Origin: Alphaproteobacteria bacterium
GTDB taxonomy: Bacteria > Pseudomonadota > Alphaproteobacteria > GCA-2731375
Length of the DNA: 32,442 nucleotides
Direction: 5' to 3'
NCBI GenBank assembly: GCA_030747035.1
Contig: JASLLM010000019.1
Coordinates: 1 to 32,442 of the forward strand
The notes under the pieces were generated by a model that ran no database searches, was not told where the DNA came from, and saw only the letters and a program-made list of their open reading frames with translations. Below are positions 15,971 through 23,305 of this stretch, piece after piece (position 1 is the first letter of the stretch; the number at the start of each line of letters is the position of its first letter). The position numbers and the translations under genes were made by a program.

Positions 15971-16909
15971 CTAACTCAAACTCCCCGGATAATCCTGCCA
16001 GATACTCTCTTCCAGTCGCAAATGGGAACTGGCCGGATAATTTTCTTGCCAATGATTCGCAATTTCCGCCCCGGTGGCGTTCCAGACATCTGGGAAGCCA
16101 CGCATGTGGGCAAGGAAATCCTCCAACAGCTTCAACCGGTGCGCCCAGCCGATGGCGTGGGGATGCAGGGTCATATTGAAATAGCGCCCGCGCTTGTACT
16201 GCGCATCGAACTCCGCCCGCCAATTGGCATGCAGGGTATCGGCATGCTCCAGCCCCGTGCCCTTTGAGGGAAACAGCAGGAAAAACTGATCGTCGAAGTG
16301 ATAGAAATACGGCAAGGTCAAAATGGCGCTGCGCTTTTCAAAATCCGCCACCCAATAGTGCGGAATATCGTCGGACAGACCGCTGCCCATGTAGCTATAG
16401 CCCGCCTCCACCAACAGTTCGGCCGTGTGCGGGCTGATGGTGCCGACGGCGAAGGGATCGCTTTGCCGGGGCAGGGAAAACCAGCCCTGGGGCCGTTGGC
16501 CCAATACCTCGGTCAGGATTTCCGTCGCCAGGTCCATGCGGTCCTTCTCATCCTCCCGGCTGAGCCCGGAAACATCTTCGTGCTTGAAACCGTGGGCCGC
16601 GACCTCATGCCCGTTGGCGGTCAATTCCCTGAGCGTATCGCTAAGGATATTCGCCATGGCCGCCGGCACGGTAAAAGTCGCCTTGATGTCAAAACGCGCC
16701 AGGGTGGCCAGCAACTGCGCCATGCCTTCGTGCAGGCCGAACATGGCCCGGTAGTCGGACAGATCCGCCGCAACCAGGCCATCGGGCCCGCGGGCCAGGC
16801 TCAAATCCACGTTGACCGCGACACAGCAACGGCGGCCGCCCGGCCATTGCACCTCATCGTCGCGCAGGCTGACTTCATCCGAGGCGGTGTAATTCTGTTT
16901 CCAGGGCAT
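15971..16909 (-). CDS. Polysaccharide deacetylase-fold hydrolase (second of tandem pair)
   Basis: A 312-residue NodB-homology protein. Probable metal ligands are D35 (VNVDLSLA), H106 and H110 (HGFKHED), and a late LHPHAIGW motif corresponds to the family's C-terminal catalytic histidine region. There is no signal peptide, so it works in the cytoplasm. This argues against cell-wall sugars and favours the branch that includes allantoinase PuuE and cyclic imide hydrolases. Its ribosome site GGAGGT overlaps the end of the preceding gene, and the ATG follows its stop directly. The partner upstream is a divergent paralogue. Substrate assignment is inference. Confidence 0.88.
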   Translation of the reverse strand: MPWKQNYTASDEVSLRDDEVQWPGGRRCCVAVNVDLSLARGPDGLVAADLSDYRAMFGLHEGMAQLLATLARFDIKATFTVPAAMANILSDTLRELTANGHEVAAHGFKHEDVSGLSREDEKDRMDLATEILTEVLGQRPQGWFSLPRQSDPFAVGTISPHTAELLVEAGYSYMGSGLSDDIPHYWVADFEKRSAILTLPYFYHFDDQFFLLFPSKGTGLEHADTLHANWRAEFDAQYKRGRYFNMTLHPHAIGWAHRLKLLEDFLAHMRGFPDVWNATGAEIANHWQENYPASSHLRLEESIWQDYPGSLS

Positions 16910-17809
16910 CTACTTACCTCCTTCACCGGCGCGGGGGGGATGGTATTCCAGGCAATGGCGGGCCATCTCCTCGCAACTGGGGAACCAGACGCCGGGCAGG
17001 GTCTTCATGCGGCTGATCAGCTTGTCCAACGCCTCGATCCGCATGGCCCGGCCCGAGACAAACGGATGCAGGCAGATATTCAGATAACCGCCCTGGCGGT
17101 ATTGCTGCAGGAAGGCATCCCACCACATGTCCATCACCCTGCCCGGCTCCGTGACACGCTGGGCCGCGTTCTCGGACGCCAGCCAGGCGAAGGAAAAGAA
17201 CATGGCGTCGTCGATGGCGTAGTGGAAGGGGATGTTCAGCAGGCAGTTTTCGCCATTGCCGTCATGCCTGTAGTAGGGATGGTGGTGCGCGGTGCCGTGG
17301 GAATTATAGATATAGCCTTCCGCCAGCAGCAGATCCTGACTGTGCCAACTGCGCGTTCCCACCGGCCGCTTACCGGCGGTCTCGGTCAAGGCCTTGGTCG
17401 AGCGGGCCAGATGATCAGCCTCCAACTGCCGGTCCTTGGGCACCTGATGCTCCCACATATGATCGGCGACCTCGTGACCATTGGCCGTGGCGGCGGCGAC
17501 CGCCTTGGGGTAAAGTTCGCAGATCCGGCCCGGCGTGAACACGGTTGCCGTGATGTCGTGGGAGTTGAACAGCTCGATCAGGCGCCAGATGCCAACTCGG
17601 CCGCCGAATTCGCCCTGGGACAACTGCATGGGCGGTTCCTTCAGCAGCCGGCGTAGCAGCATGGCATCGAAATCAGCGGTAAAATTCACCGCCATCTGGA
17701 CACCGGGCGGATAGGCCAAATCGTCGATGAATTCGTAACAGGCGTCGGTGTCCCTCGCCGCCGCTTCCAGGGCCGCGATCTCCTGCGACAGCTGATCGGT
17801 CATGCTCAT
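16910..17809 (-). CDS. Polysaccharide deacetylase-fold hydrolase (first of tandem pair)
   Basis: A 299-residue NodB-fold protein. The first-motif region reads VNFTADFDAM (D46 or D48 as candidate ligand) and the histidine motif HMWEH gives H117 and H121. A late CLHPFVSGRAMRIE stretch matches the family's final motif. It has no signal peptide or membrane segment, so it is cytoplasmic. An AGGAGG site seven bases before the ATG makes this the strong entry point of the operon. It abuts the second deacetylase-fold gene with no gap. The pair is similar in plan but clearly divergent in sequence. It is divergent from the VOC gene across about 87 bp. Confidence 0.88.
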   Translation of the reverse strand: MSMTDQLSQEIAALEAAARDTDACYEFIDDLAYPPGVQMAVNFTADFDAMLLRRLLKEPPMQLSQGEFGGRVGIWRLIELFNSHDITATVFTPGRICELYPKAVAAATANGHEVADHMWEHQVPKDRQLEADHLARSTKALTETAGKRPVGTRSWHSQDLLLAEGYIYNSHGTAHHHPYYRHDGNGENCLLNIPFHYAIDDAMFFSFAWLASENAAQRVTEPGRVMDMWWDAFLQQYRQGGYLNICLHPFVSGRAMRIEALDKLISRMKTLPGVWFPSCEEMARHCLEYHPPRAGEGGK

Positions 17810-17896
17810 GATTGTTTCCTCCTACCCGCGTATTGTACCCGTCTTCCCTCCTACTCAAAGCCCCTATAAGCTTCCGCCAGGGAAAAATGGGGGACC

Positions 17897-18373
17897 ATGA
17901 TCATGGATCAAAGCAATCCTTACGAAGCCAAACGCCGCGCCCTGGAGGAAAAATTCATGGGCGGGACCAACGATGATGCCCAGCAGCCGGGCACGGAGGG
18001 TGTGCATCATTTGGTGCTGATATCATCGGACCTGGATGCCACCATCAGCTTCTACACCCAGGTTCTGAACATGCGCCTGGTCAAGGTGGTGGAAAACCGA
18101 GACGATCCCACTTCGACCCATATCTTCCTGGATATGGGCGGGGGCAACATGATGGCGTTTTTCGATTTCCCCGAACATGGTGATGCGCCGGTGGTACGGG
18201 GCATCGGCGCCATGCATCATGTGGCGCTGAAGGCATCGCCGGCACAGTACAAGGCATTGTTCCAGCGCCTGAAGGCACGGGGCGTGGACTATTCCCTGCA
18301 CGGCACCGAGGAAGCCGGCTCGGTCTATCTACGCGATCCCGACAACGCACTGATCGAAGTGACCTGCCGGTAG
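17897..18373 (+). CDS. VOC (glyoxalase/extradiol dioxygenase-fold) protein
   Basis: A 158-residue vicinal-oxygen-chelate domain protein. Two beta-alpha-beta-beta-beta modules are visible, starting at VHHLVLISSDLDATISFY and MHHVALKASPAQYKALF, and ending at VYLRDPDNALIEVTC. Metal-ligand candidates are the His in VHHL, the His in MHHV and the Glu in LIEV. Two starts are possible, ATG 17897 and ATG 17903; GGGGGA is better spaced for the second. It is divergent from the deacetylase-LLM unit and likely belongs to the same pathway as an isomerase, lyase or dioxygenase. Confidence 0.88.
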   Translation: MIMDQSNPYEAKRRALEEKFMGGTNDDAQQPGTEGVHHLVLISSDLDATISFYTQVLNMRLVKVVENRDDPTSTHIFLDMGGGNMMAFFDFPEHGDAPVVRGIGAMHHVALKASPAQYKALFQRLKARGVDYSLHGTEEAGSVYLRDPDNALIEVTCR

Positions 18374-18380
18374 ATCGCGA

Positions 18381-18439
18381 GAGCAATTTTCAATTGACCG
18401 GGGTCGCTTTCGCGACCTAGGCAATTGGTTCAATTGCTC
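18381..18439. repeat. Nested palindrome (GAGCAATT type)
   Basis: Three nested inverted repeats share one axis: GAGCAATT/AATTGCTC (18381-18388 and 18432-18439), CAATTG/CAATTG (18391-18396 and 18422-18427) and GGTCGC/GCGACC (18402-18407 and 18412-18417). It looks like a REP-type intergenic element downstream of the VOC gene and beyond the 3' end of the GMC gene. Confidence 0.6.
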
Positions 18440-18454
18440 GATTCTCAAGAGTCC

Positions 18455-18479
18455 GGGCGCATTTAGAGTAAATGCGCCC
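18455..18479. repeat. Perfect 11-bp hairpin at the end of the GMC gene
   Basis: GGGCGCATTTA and TAAATGCGCCC form an 11-bp perfect stem with a 3-base loop; its edge touches the stop codon of the GMC gene. It is probably a terminator or a REP-type element. Confidence 0.6.
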
Positions 18480-20185
18480 TAGGCGCCATCCAGGATGGCA
18501 TCGGCAATCTTTTCCGCCGTCATCAGGGTGGGAAAGTTAGTATTGGCGCAGGGCACGACCGGGAAGATCGAGGCATCGACGACCCGCAGCCCCTGCATGC
18601 CGCGAACCCGGCCGGCGTTGTTGGTGACCGCCTTGGGATCATCATCGGCACCCATGCGGCAACTGCACGAAGCATGCCAGACACCAACGGCGGCCTGGCG
18701 GACGAATGTTTCCAGCGCCTCGTCATCGGTCATGAGTTGGTCCAGGGTGAAGCCCTCCAGGATGAATTTGTCCATCAGCACCTTGCGCAGGGCATCGGGG
18801 CCATCCAGCATTTTCGCGAAAATGCCGGTCAGCCATTTGTTCTTGGAGTTGACCTCACCCACTTGCCGCACTTTGTCCGAGTAGCTGGCCGGGAATGGGT
18901 TCGAGGTCGCGGCCTGCAACACGGGCATGGCGTGCAGCGCCGTCATGCGGCGCACGCCATCCATCAGCCGGTCCAGATCGCGCTGATCCGATAGCAGATT
19001 GAACTCCACCGTCGGCTCCTCCCGCCAGTCCTTGGATTCAAGCTTGACCTGGCCGGTCTCGGAATAGGTCTTGTTGACGAAAATAATCTTCGAGGCGATC
19101 TGCTCCCCCACCGCATGCCAGGACGATTTCGAGGATACGGCAACGAACATATCACCCGCCGGGATGCCTTCCAGGCCGGAGGAATAGCGCAGGCCGACCA
19201 ACAGATGCCGGCGGGTATATTCATTGACCCGGGCGTGGGGTTTGACGAAGGAGGCCACGGCGACGGATGGATGATCCATCAGGCCCTGGCCGACGCCGGG
19301 CACATCCGCCCGCACCTCGATGCCCATTTCGCCAAGGGCCATGGCAGGGCCGATGCCGGCGCGCAGCAAATGCGCCGGCGAATGGATCGCGCCCGAGGAA
19401 AGAATGATCTTGTTGCCACGGAATTCCTGCTCCCGTCCCTCGACCTCGGCCTTGACGCCGACGCAGCGGTTGCCTTCGAACAACAGCTCCTTGACCCGGG
19501 TCCGCGTCGTGATCGTCAGGTTCTCCCGCAGGCGGGTGCCGGGATCGAGATAGCCGATGGCGGCGGAAACCCGGCGCTCGTAAGCATTCGACATGGTGAT
19601 GGGAAAATAGCCGTCCTTGAATTCGCCATTCTGATCCGGCAGGAATTCAAAACCGGCCTGGGCAAAGGCCTGGCCGGTTGCCGTGGCATGATCGTTCCAC
19701 AAATCAGGCATGATGCGGCGCACGGGAATACGCCCTTCGTTGCCGTGGTAGGGACCGTCATAGTCCATGTCCCGTTCGACCTTTTTGAAATAGGGCAGCA
19801 CCGCGTCCCAATTCCAACCCTTGGCGCCCCGGCTGTCCCATTCGTCGAAATCCGTCGGCGCACCGCGGTTGGCGAGCTGACCGTTGATGGAGGAACCGCC
19901 GCCCAGCACCCTGGCCTGCTCGTACTTGCGCAGGGGCGGACGGTCCACATCCGGATTGTTGTGGGAAATGACTTCCGTGGTGACCTTCAGATCATTCCAG
20001 ATGAAGCGCTTATCCAGATAGGCCGTGCCTGGATAGCTGTCCAGGATCTCCTCCGGCACCTTGCCGTGGGGCGTGTCCTGGCCGGCCTCGCACAGCAGCA
20101 CATTGTTCGCACTGCGCGCCGATAACCGATTGGCCAGCACCGAACCGGCGGACCCGCCACCGACAATGATGTAATCGTACTGCAT
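18479..20185 (-). CDS. GMC-family oxidoreductase (choline dehydrogenase-like)
   Basis: A 568-residue FAD-dependent alcohol dehydrogenase of the glucose-methanol-choline family. The FAD loop DYIIVGGGSAGSVLANRL is at residues 4-21, and the GMC signature region RVLGGGSSINGQLANRG at about 90-106. The C-terminal active site has the His in WHASCSCRMG and the N-T-N of PCANTNFPTLMTAEKIADAI. It has no signal peptide, so it is cytoplasmic or membrane-associated and probably passes electrons to quinone. GGAGGGG precedes ATG 20185. It stands alone, flanked on both sides by compound palindromes. The alcohol substrate is not predictable from the sequence. Confidence 0.94.
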   Translation of the reverse strand: MQYDYIIVGGGSAGSVLANRLSARSANNVLLCEAGQDTPHGKVPEEILDSYPGTAYLDKRFIWNDLKVTTEVISHNNPDVDRPPLRKYEQARVLGGGSSINGQLANRGAPTDFDEWDSRGAKGWNWDAVLPYFKKVERDMDYDGPYHGNEGRIPVRRIMPDLWNDHATATGQAFAQAGFEFLPDQNGEFKDGYFPITMSNAYERRVSAAIGYLDPGTRLRENLTITTRTRVKELLFEGNRCVGVKAEVEGREQEFRGNKIILSSGAIHSPAHLLRAGIGPAMALGEMGIEVRADVPGVGQGLMDHPSVAVASFVKPHARVNEYTRRHLLVGLRYSSGLEGIPAGDMFVAVSSKSSWHAVGEQIASKIIFVNKTYSETGQVKLESKDWREEPTVEFNLLSDQRDLDRLMDGVRRMTALHAMPVLQAATSNPFPASYSDKVRQVGEVNSKNKWLTGIFAKMLDGPDALRKVLMDKFILEGFTLDQLMTDDEALETFVRQAAVGVWHASCSCRMGADDDPKAVTNNAGRVRGMQGLRVVDASIFPVVPCANTNFPTLMTAEKIADAILDGA

Positions 20186-20213
20186 TCTCGCACCCCTCCG
20201 GCTTTTCTTGTTC

Positions 20214-20254
20214 TAGCGCATGTCGGGTTTAACCAAACCCGAACCCATGCGCTA
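20214..20254. repeat. Long bulged hairpin (GCGCAT type)
   Basis: TAGCGCATG (20214-20222) pairs with CATGCGCTA (20246-20254), and inside it TCGGGTTT pairs with AAACCCGA around an AACC loop, leaving a 3-base bulge. This gives 17 base pairs in total just upstream of the GMC gene. Confidence 0.6.
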
Positions 20255-20264
20255 AACCTTTAGA

Positions 20265-20308
20265 GTAGAGCAACTTATCCGCATTCAATTGAATGCGGGT
20301 TGCTCTAC
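20265..20308. repeat. Compound palindrome (GAGCAA type)
   Basis: GTAGAGCAAC (20265-20274) pairs with GTTGCTCTAC (20299-20308), enclosing the perfect 20-base palindrome CCGCATTCAATTGAATGCGG (20279-20298). It overlaps the stop codon of the STM3941-like gene. Confidence 0.6.
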
Positions 20309-20892
20309 CCGCTTCCGCGTTTCTTCTGTTCCTCGACCGCGACATAGTAGAGCACGAATTCCTGCGCCACACTTTCAATTTCCCGGGCCGGCCGGGAAAG
20401 ATGCGAGATCGGGATATGGACCGAGGGGTAACCCTGGGACTGGTTGTTAAACTTTCGCATCTGCAGCGAAATCAGATTGATAAAGCCGACGGAGTTGCGG
20501 ATGTAGGTGCGCGCCTTTTCGTCCAACTTGTTCGGATCGACCGCGATCATCAGAACCCGCCGCGCCAGGGTAGCGTTGCCCGCCCCCATACCAATAACCG
20601 CCTCCCATGGGATCAGGCCCAGGGGCGGCCGTTGGCAGTGGATGCCCCTGGCGTCGAAAACCACCACCGGTTTGCGGTCAAAGGCCATTTGCAGCAGCAA
20701 GCCGGCGACAAACAGGCAGATCAAGATGGCCATGATGTTGGTCCAGCTCAGATCCGTCAGCACGAATTCCGCCGCGTCATCCGTTTGCAGGATCATCGCC
20801 ACCCCCAACAGACAGGGCACGACCAGCACCCCCAGCTGGGTTTTCGAGGGATAAAAATTTATCGGCTCGGGCGGCGGCCCCGCATGTGCCAT
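20305..20892 (-). CDS. STM3941-like membrane protein
   Basis: A 195-residue protein with two hydrophobic segments (about residues 20-36 and 52-72), followed by a soluble domain containing VVVFDARGIHCQRPPLGLIPWEAV. That stretch is a strand pattern typical of PH-like domains in the STM3941/DUF family. The second half includes NSVGFINLISLQM and the helical end REIESVAQEFVLYYV. ATG 20892 is preferred, with GGAAGGA about eight bases upstream, over a TTG at 20916. The last codons are shared with a palindromic element. It is divergent from the universal stress gene. The function of the family is not known to me; the assignment is by pattern only. Confidence 0.7.
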   Translation of the reverse strand: MAHAGPPPEPINFYPSKTQLGVLVVPCLLGVAMILQTDDAAEFVLTDLSWTNIMAILICLFVAGLLLQMAFDRKPVVVFDARGIHCQRPPLGLIPWEAVIGMGAGNATLARRVLMIAVDPNKLDEKARTYIRNSVGFINLISLQMRKFNNQSQGYPSVHIPISHLSRPAREIESVAQEFVLYYVAVEEQKKRGSG

Positions 20893-21003
20893 GAACAATC
20901 CTTCCATCTGTGGCAACGATCATAGCCATTCGTGATTTTCGCCGCTACTCTAGCCCCAGTTAAGAGCCGTATCAATAGGCTGGCGCGACAAAGGATGGAG
21001 TCC

Positions 21004-21804
21004 ATGAAGCGAATTTTGATTGTCATTGATGGCAGCGCGAACGATGCCGAGTCACTAACCAGCGCGCGCAACATCACCCAGTTGACCGGGGCCCAGTTGA
21101 CGGTGGCCCATGCCCGCATGCCAGCGCATACCATCATGGGCGCCGGGGAAATGACCTTTGTCGGCGACAGCAGTGAACGCTCCGCCGAGGCAGGGGCGCG
21201 GGCCGAGGCGGCCTTTGCCGAAATCTGCGGCGATGTGCCGGGGGCGCGCTATTTGAACTTCGAAGCCAGTTGCGACAGCATCATCTCGGCCCTGGGATAC
21301 TCCTATGATTTGATCATGGTGGAGCGGCTGTCCAGCGAAGATGGACCCACGGCCGACAATCTGAATGCCGCCCTGTTTGAAACCGGCCGGCCGGTGCTGC
21401 TCATACCACCCAGGGCGGACGGGGCCTCGGCCGATCGCGTGGCGATTGCCTGGAACGGCACGATGCAGAACGCCAGGGCAATCAAGTCAGCCCTGCCGTT
21501 GCTGCAGGGTGCCAAGGATATCGTCCTCTTGAAGGGCAGCGGCGCCGGCGCCGTCGATATGGGGCCGCTTTCGGAATATCTTGCCACCTATGATTTATCC
21601 ACCAGGGTGGTCGACTATGATTCCGAACGCCTAACCGCCCGTGGCCGTGGCCGCGCCCTGATTACTTCCGTCCTGCAACTGGATGCCAATCTCCTGGTCA
21701 CTGGCGCCTTCGGCGAGAGCCGGCCTAGCGTTCTTGCCGGATTGGGGCGCGCCACGCGTAAGATCGTCACGGCGGCGCCATTTTCGGTTCTGCTGCAAAG
21801 TTAG
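21004..21804 (+). CDS. Universal stress protein (UspA family), two-domain
   Basis: A 266-residue protein with two USP-like halves. The first begins KRILIVIDGSANDAESLTSA, and the second begins VAIAWNGTMQNARAIKSALPLL near residue 146. The end, VTGAFGESRPSVLAGLGRATRKIV, matches the family's nucleotide-binding tail, although the usual G-x-x-G-x(9)-G pattern is only partly kept. The ATG at 21004 is chosen over an in-frame upstream start because GGATGGAG lies just before it. The frameshifted SDR starts 9 bp after the stop, so they share a transcript. USP proteins commonly bind ATP and serve stress survival; the specific role is unknown. Confidence 0.87.
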   Translation: MKRILIVIDGSANDAESLTSARNITQLTGAQLTVAHARMPAHTIMGAGEMTFVGDSSERSAEAGARAEAAFAEICGDVPGARYLNFEASCDSIISALGYSYDLIMVERLSSEDGPTADNLNAALFETGRPVLLIPPRADGASADRVAIAWNGTMQNARAIKSALPLLQGAKDIVLLKGSGAGAVDMGPLSEYLATYDLSTRVVDYDSERLTARGRGRALITSVLQLDANLLVTGAFGESRPSVLAGLGRATRKIVTAAPFSVLLQS

Positions 21805-21813
21805 GAATATTCA

Positions 21814-22588
21814 ATGTTGCTGGAAAATCAGGTCGTCGTGGTCACCGGGGCCGGCAGCGGCATCGGTGCCGGCATCGCCCGGGCCATGGCCCAGGCTGGG
21901 GCCAAGGTGGTGTGCGCCGACATCAATTCGGAAGCGGCCCGTGGTATAGCGGATGATTTAGCCAATGGCGGGGCGGACAGCCTGGCCTTGGGGGCGGATG
22001 TCGGAGATGTCGATGGCATTGAGGCCATGCTGGATGCGACGACGGAGCATTTCGACCGTTTGGACGTCATCGTCAACAATGCCGGTGTCACCCGCAAGGC
22101 CTATATCATGGACCTGACGGAAGCGGATTGGGACCGCATTCACCGGGTCAATGCCAAGGGCGTGTTCTTTTGCCTACAAGGCGCGGCGAATGATTGAACA
22201 GGGGGGCGGGCGCATCATCAACATGGCCTCCATCGCCGGCCGGGGCTATCCCGGCACCTCGAACGCGGCCTATGCGGCCTCGAAAGGCGCCGTCATCGCG
22301 CTGACCAGAACGGCAGCGCAGCAACTGGGCCGCCATAACATCACGGTCAACGCAATTTGCCCCGGCGTCACCCGCACCGATCTGCTGGAGCAGATTTTCG
22401 CCACCCAGCAGGAAACCGACGGCATCAGCCGGACGGAGGCCGAGGCCCGCGCCGCCCGCCCGATCCCGCTGCGCCGGATCAACGAGCCCGAGGATATCGC
22501 GGCCATGGCGGTATTCCTGGCCTCCCCCGGCGCCCGCAATATCACCGGCCAGGCCTATAACGTGGACGGTGGTCTGATCACCAGCTAG
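21814..22588 (+). pseudogene. SDR-family oxidoreductase disrupted by a frameshift
   Basis: Two overlapping frames encode one SDR. The 5' part (21814-22197, 127 residues) has TGAGSGIG and NNAG and runs up to VNAKGVFFCLQ, then meets TGA. The 3' part, in the next frame, supplies ARRMIEQGGGRIINMAS, the intact YAASK active site, GVTRTDLLEQ and the C-terminal GQAYNVDGG to the stop at 22588. Removing one base near 22180 (or restoring two or five) joins them into about 257 residues, the normal SDR length. All catalytic motifs are intact, so this is a recent mutation or a sequencing or assembly error. AGGA lies upstream of the start. Confidence 0.85.
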
Positions 22589-22591
22589 TTC

Positions 22592-22798
22592 ATGGAAGCG
22601 GTACTGAAAGATGGGCTCGAATTCGCTGCCGGGTACTCATTCGCGCTGAGCCTGTTGTTTTTTCTGCCCGCCATATTGGCCTTCCTGCTCTCCCATGCCC
22701 GCCGTTGGGCTATTCTGATCCTTCTACTCACACTTGGTTGGACCGGCGTCGGCTGGCTGGTGGCGCTGATCTGGTCATTGTCGGGACGCAAACGCTGA
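22592..22798 (+). CDS. Small membrane protein of the superinfection-immunity (T4 Imm-like) family
   Basis: A 68-residue protein with two hydrophobic segments (about residues 17-34 and 40-64). The pattern FFLPAILAFLLSHARRW followed by LGWTGVGWLVALIWSL is typical of bacterial members of the superinfection-immunity family, named after a T4 membrane protein that blocks injection of phage DNA. The charged RKR tail suggests a cytoplasmic C-terminus. The start follows the SDR stop by 3 bp without a good ribosome site, so coupling is likely. Most chromosomal members have no shown immunity role, so the name is a family label and not a proven function. Confidence 0.75.
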   Translation: MEAVLKDGLEFAAGYSFALSLLFFLPAILAFLLSHARRWAILILLLTLGWTGVGWLVALIWSLSGRKR

Positions 22799-22817
22799 TT
22801 GACAACCGGGACATATT

Positions 22818-22836
22818 CCGGGACCTTGCGTCCCGG
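22818..22836 (+). repeat. Hairpin in the leader of the FecR gene
   Basis: CCGGGAC and GTCCCGG form a perfect 7-bp stem with a 5-base loop, 20 bp before the FecR start. It may separate that gene from the upstream unit or act on its translation. Confidence 0.4.
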
Positions 22837-22855
22837 TAAGAGTGTGGAGGTTAAA

Positions 22856-23281
22856 TTGCGCTTGCTGTTGGCGATTTTATTGCTGGCCCTACCCGCCACG
22901 GCGTGGGCGGAAATCGGCCGGATCAAGCTGACCATCGGCCAGACCTCGGTTCAGCGGGACGGCAAGACCGCGCCCGCCAGGGTCGAACAGGCGGTCGAAA
23001 CCTCCGATGTGATCATCACCGGCAAGGACGGCCGCATCAGCATCGTCTTCAAGGACAATAGCCGTTTCTCCGCCGGCCCCAACAGCCGCATCGAATTGAC
23101 CATCTTCAAATTCAATCCGGGCAAGCGCGACGGCGAATTTATCACCAAGCTGGATCAGGGCACATTAGCCATGATTTCAGGCAAGATTGCCAAGCAGCGC
23201 AAGGACGCCATGAAAGTACGTACGCCTGCTTCCATCTTGGGCGTGCGCGGCACCAAATTTCTTGTCAAGGTCGATCCCTAG
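22856..23281 (+). CDS. Exported FecR-domain protein
   Basis: A 141-residue protein starting at TTG 22856, with GGAGG five bases upstream; an earlier TTG at 22799 would hide the signal peptide. The signal peptide is residues 1-18 (LLLAILLLALPATAWA), followed by a FecR domain. The VIITGKDGRISIVFKDNSRF stretch and the end VRTPASILGVRGTKFLVKVDP are hallmarks of periplasmic FecR-like domains outside iron transport. It is convergent with the CHASE2-phosphatase gene, with stops 24 bp apart. FecR and CHASE2 proteins are often encoded together, which suggests a shared envelope-sensing function. No sigma factor is nearby, so classic FecIR regulation is unlikely. Confidence 0.85.
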   Translation: MRLLLAILLLALPATAWAEIGRIKLTIGQTSVQRDGKTAPARVEQAVETSDVIITGKDGRISIVFKDNSRFSAGPNSRIELTIFKFNPGKRDGEFITKLDQGTLAMISGKIAKQRKDAMKVRTPASILGVRGTKFLVKVDP

Positions 23282-23305
23282 CGTCTAGCGGCCGTAACCA
23301 CCGGC

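Noticed and set aside
16298-17656. Plus-strand frame of 452 codons across both deacetylase-fold genes
   Set aside because: It spans two motif-bearing genes on the other strand and has no recognisable domain.
22170-22190. Programmed ribosomal frameshift in the SDR gene
   Set aside because: No slippery heptamer or downstream structure typical of programmed shifting is visible, and SDR genes do not normally use it. A mutation or sequence error is simpler.
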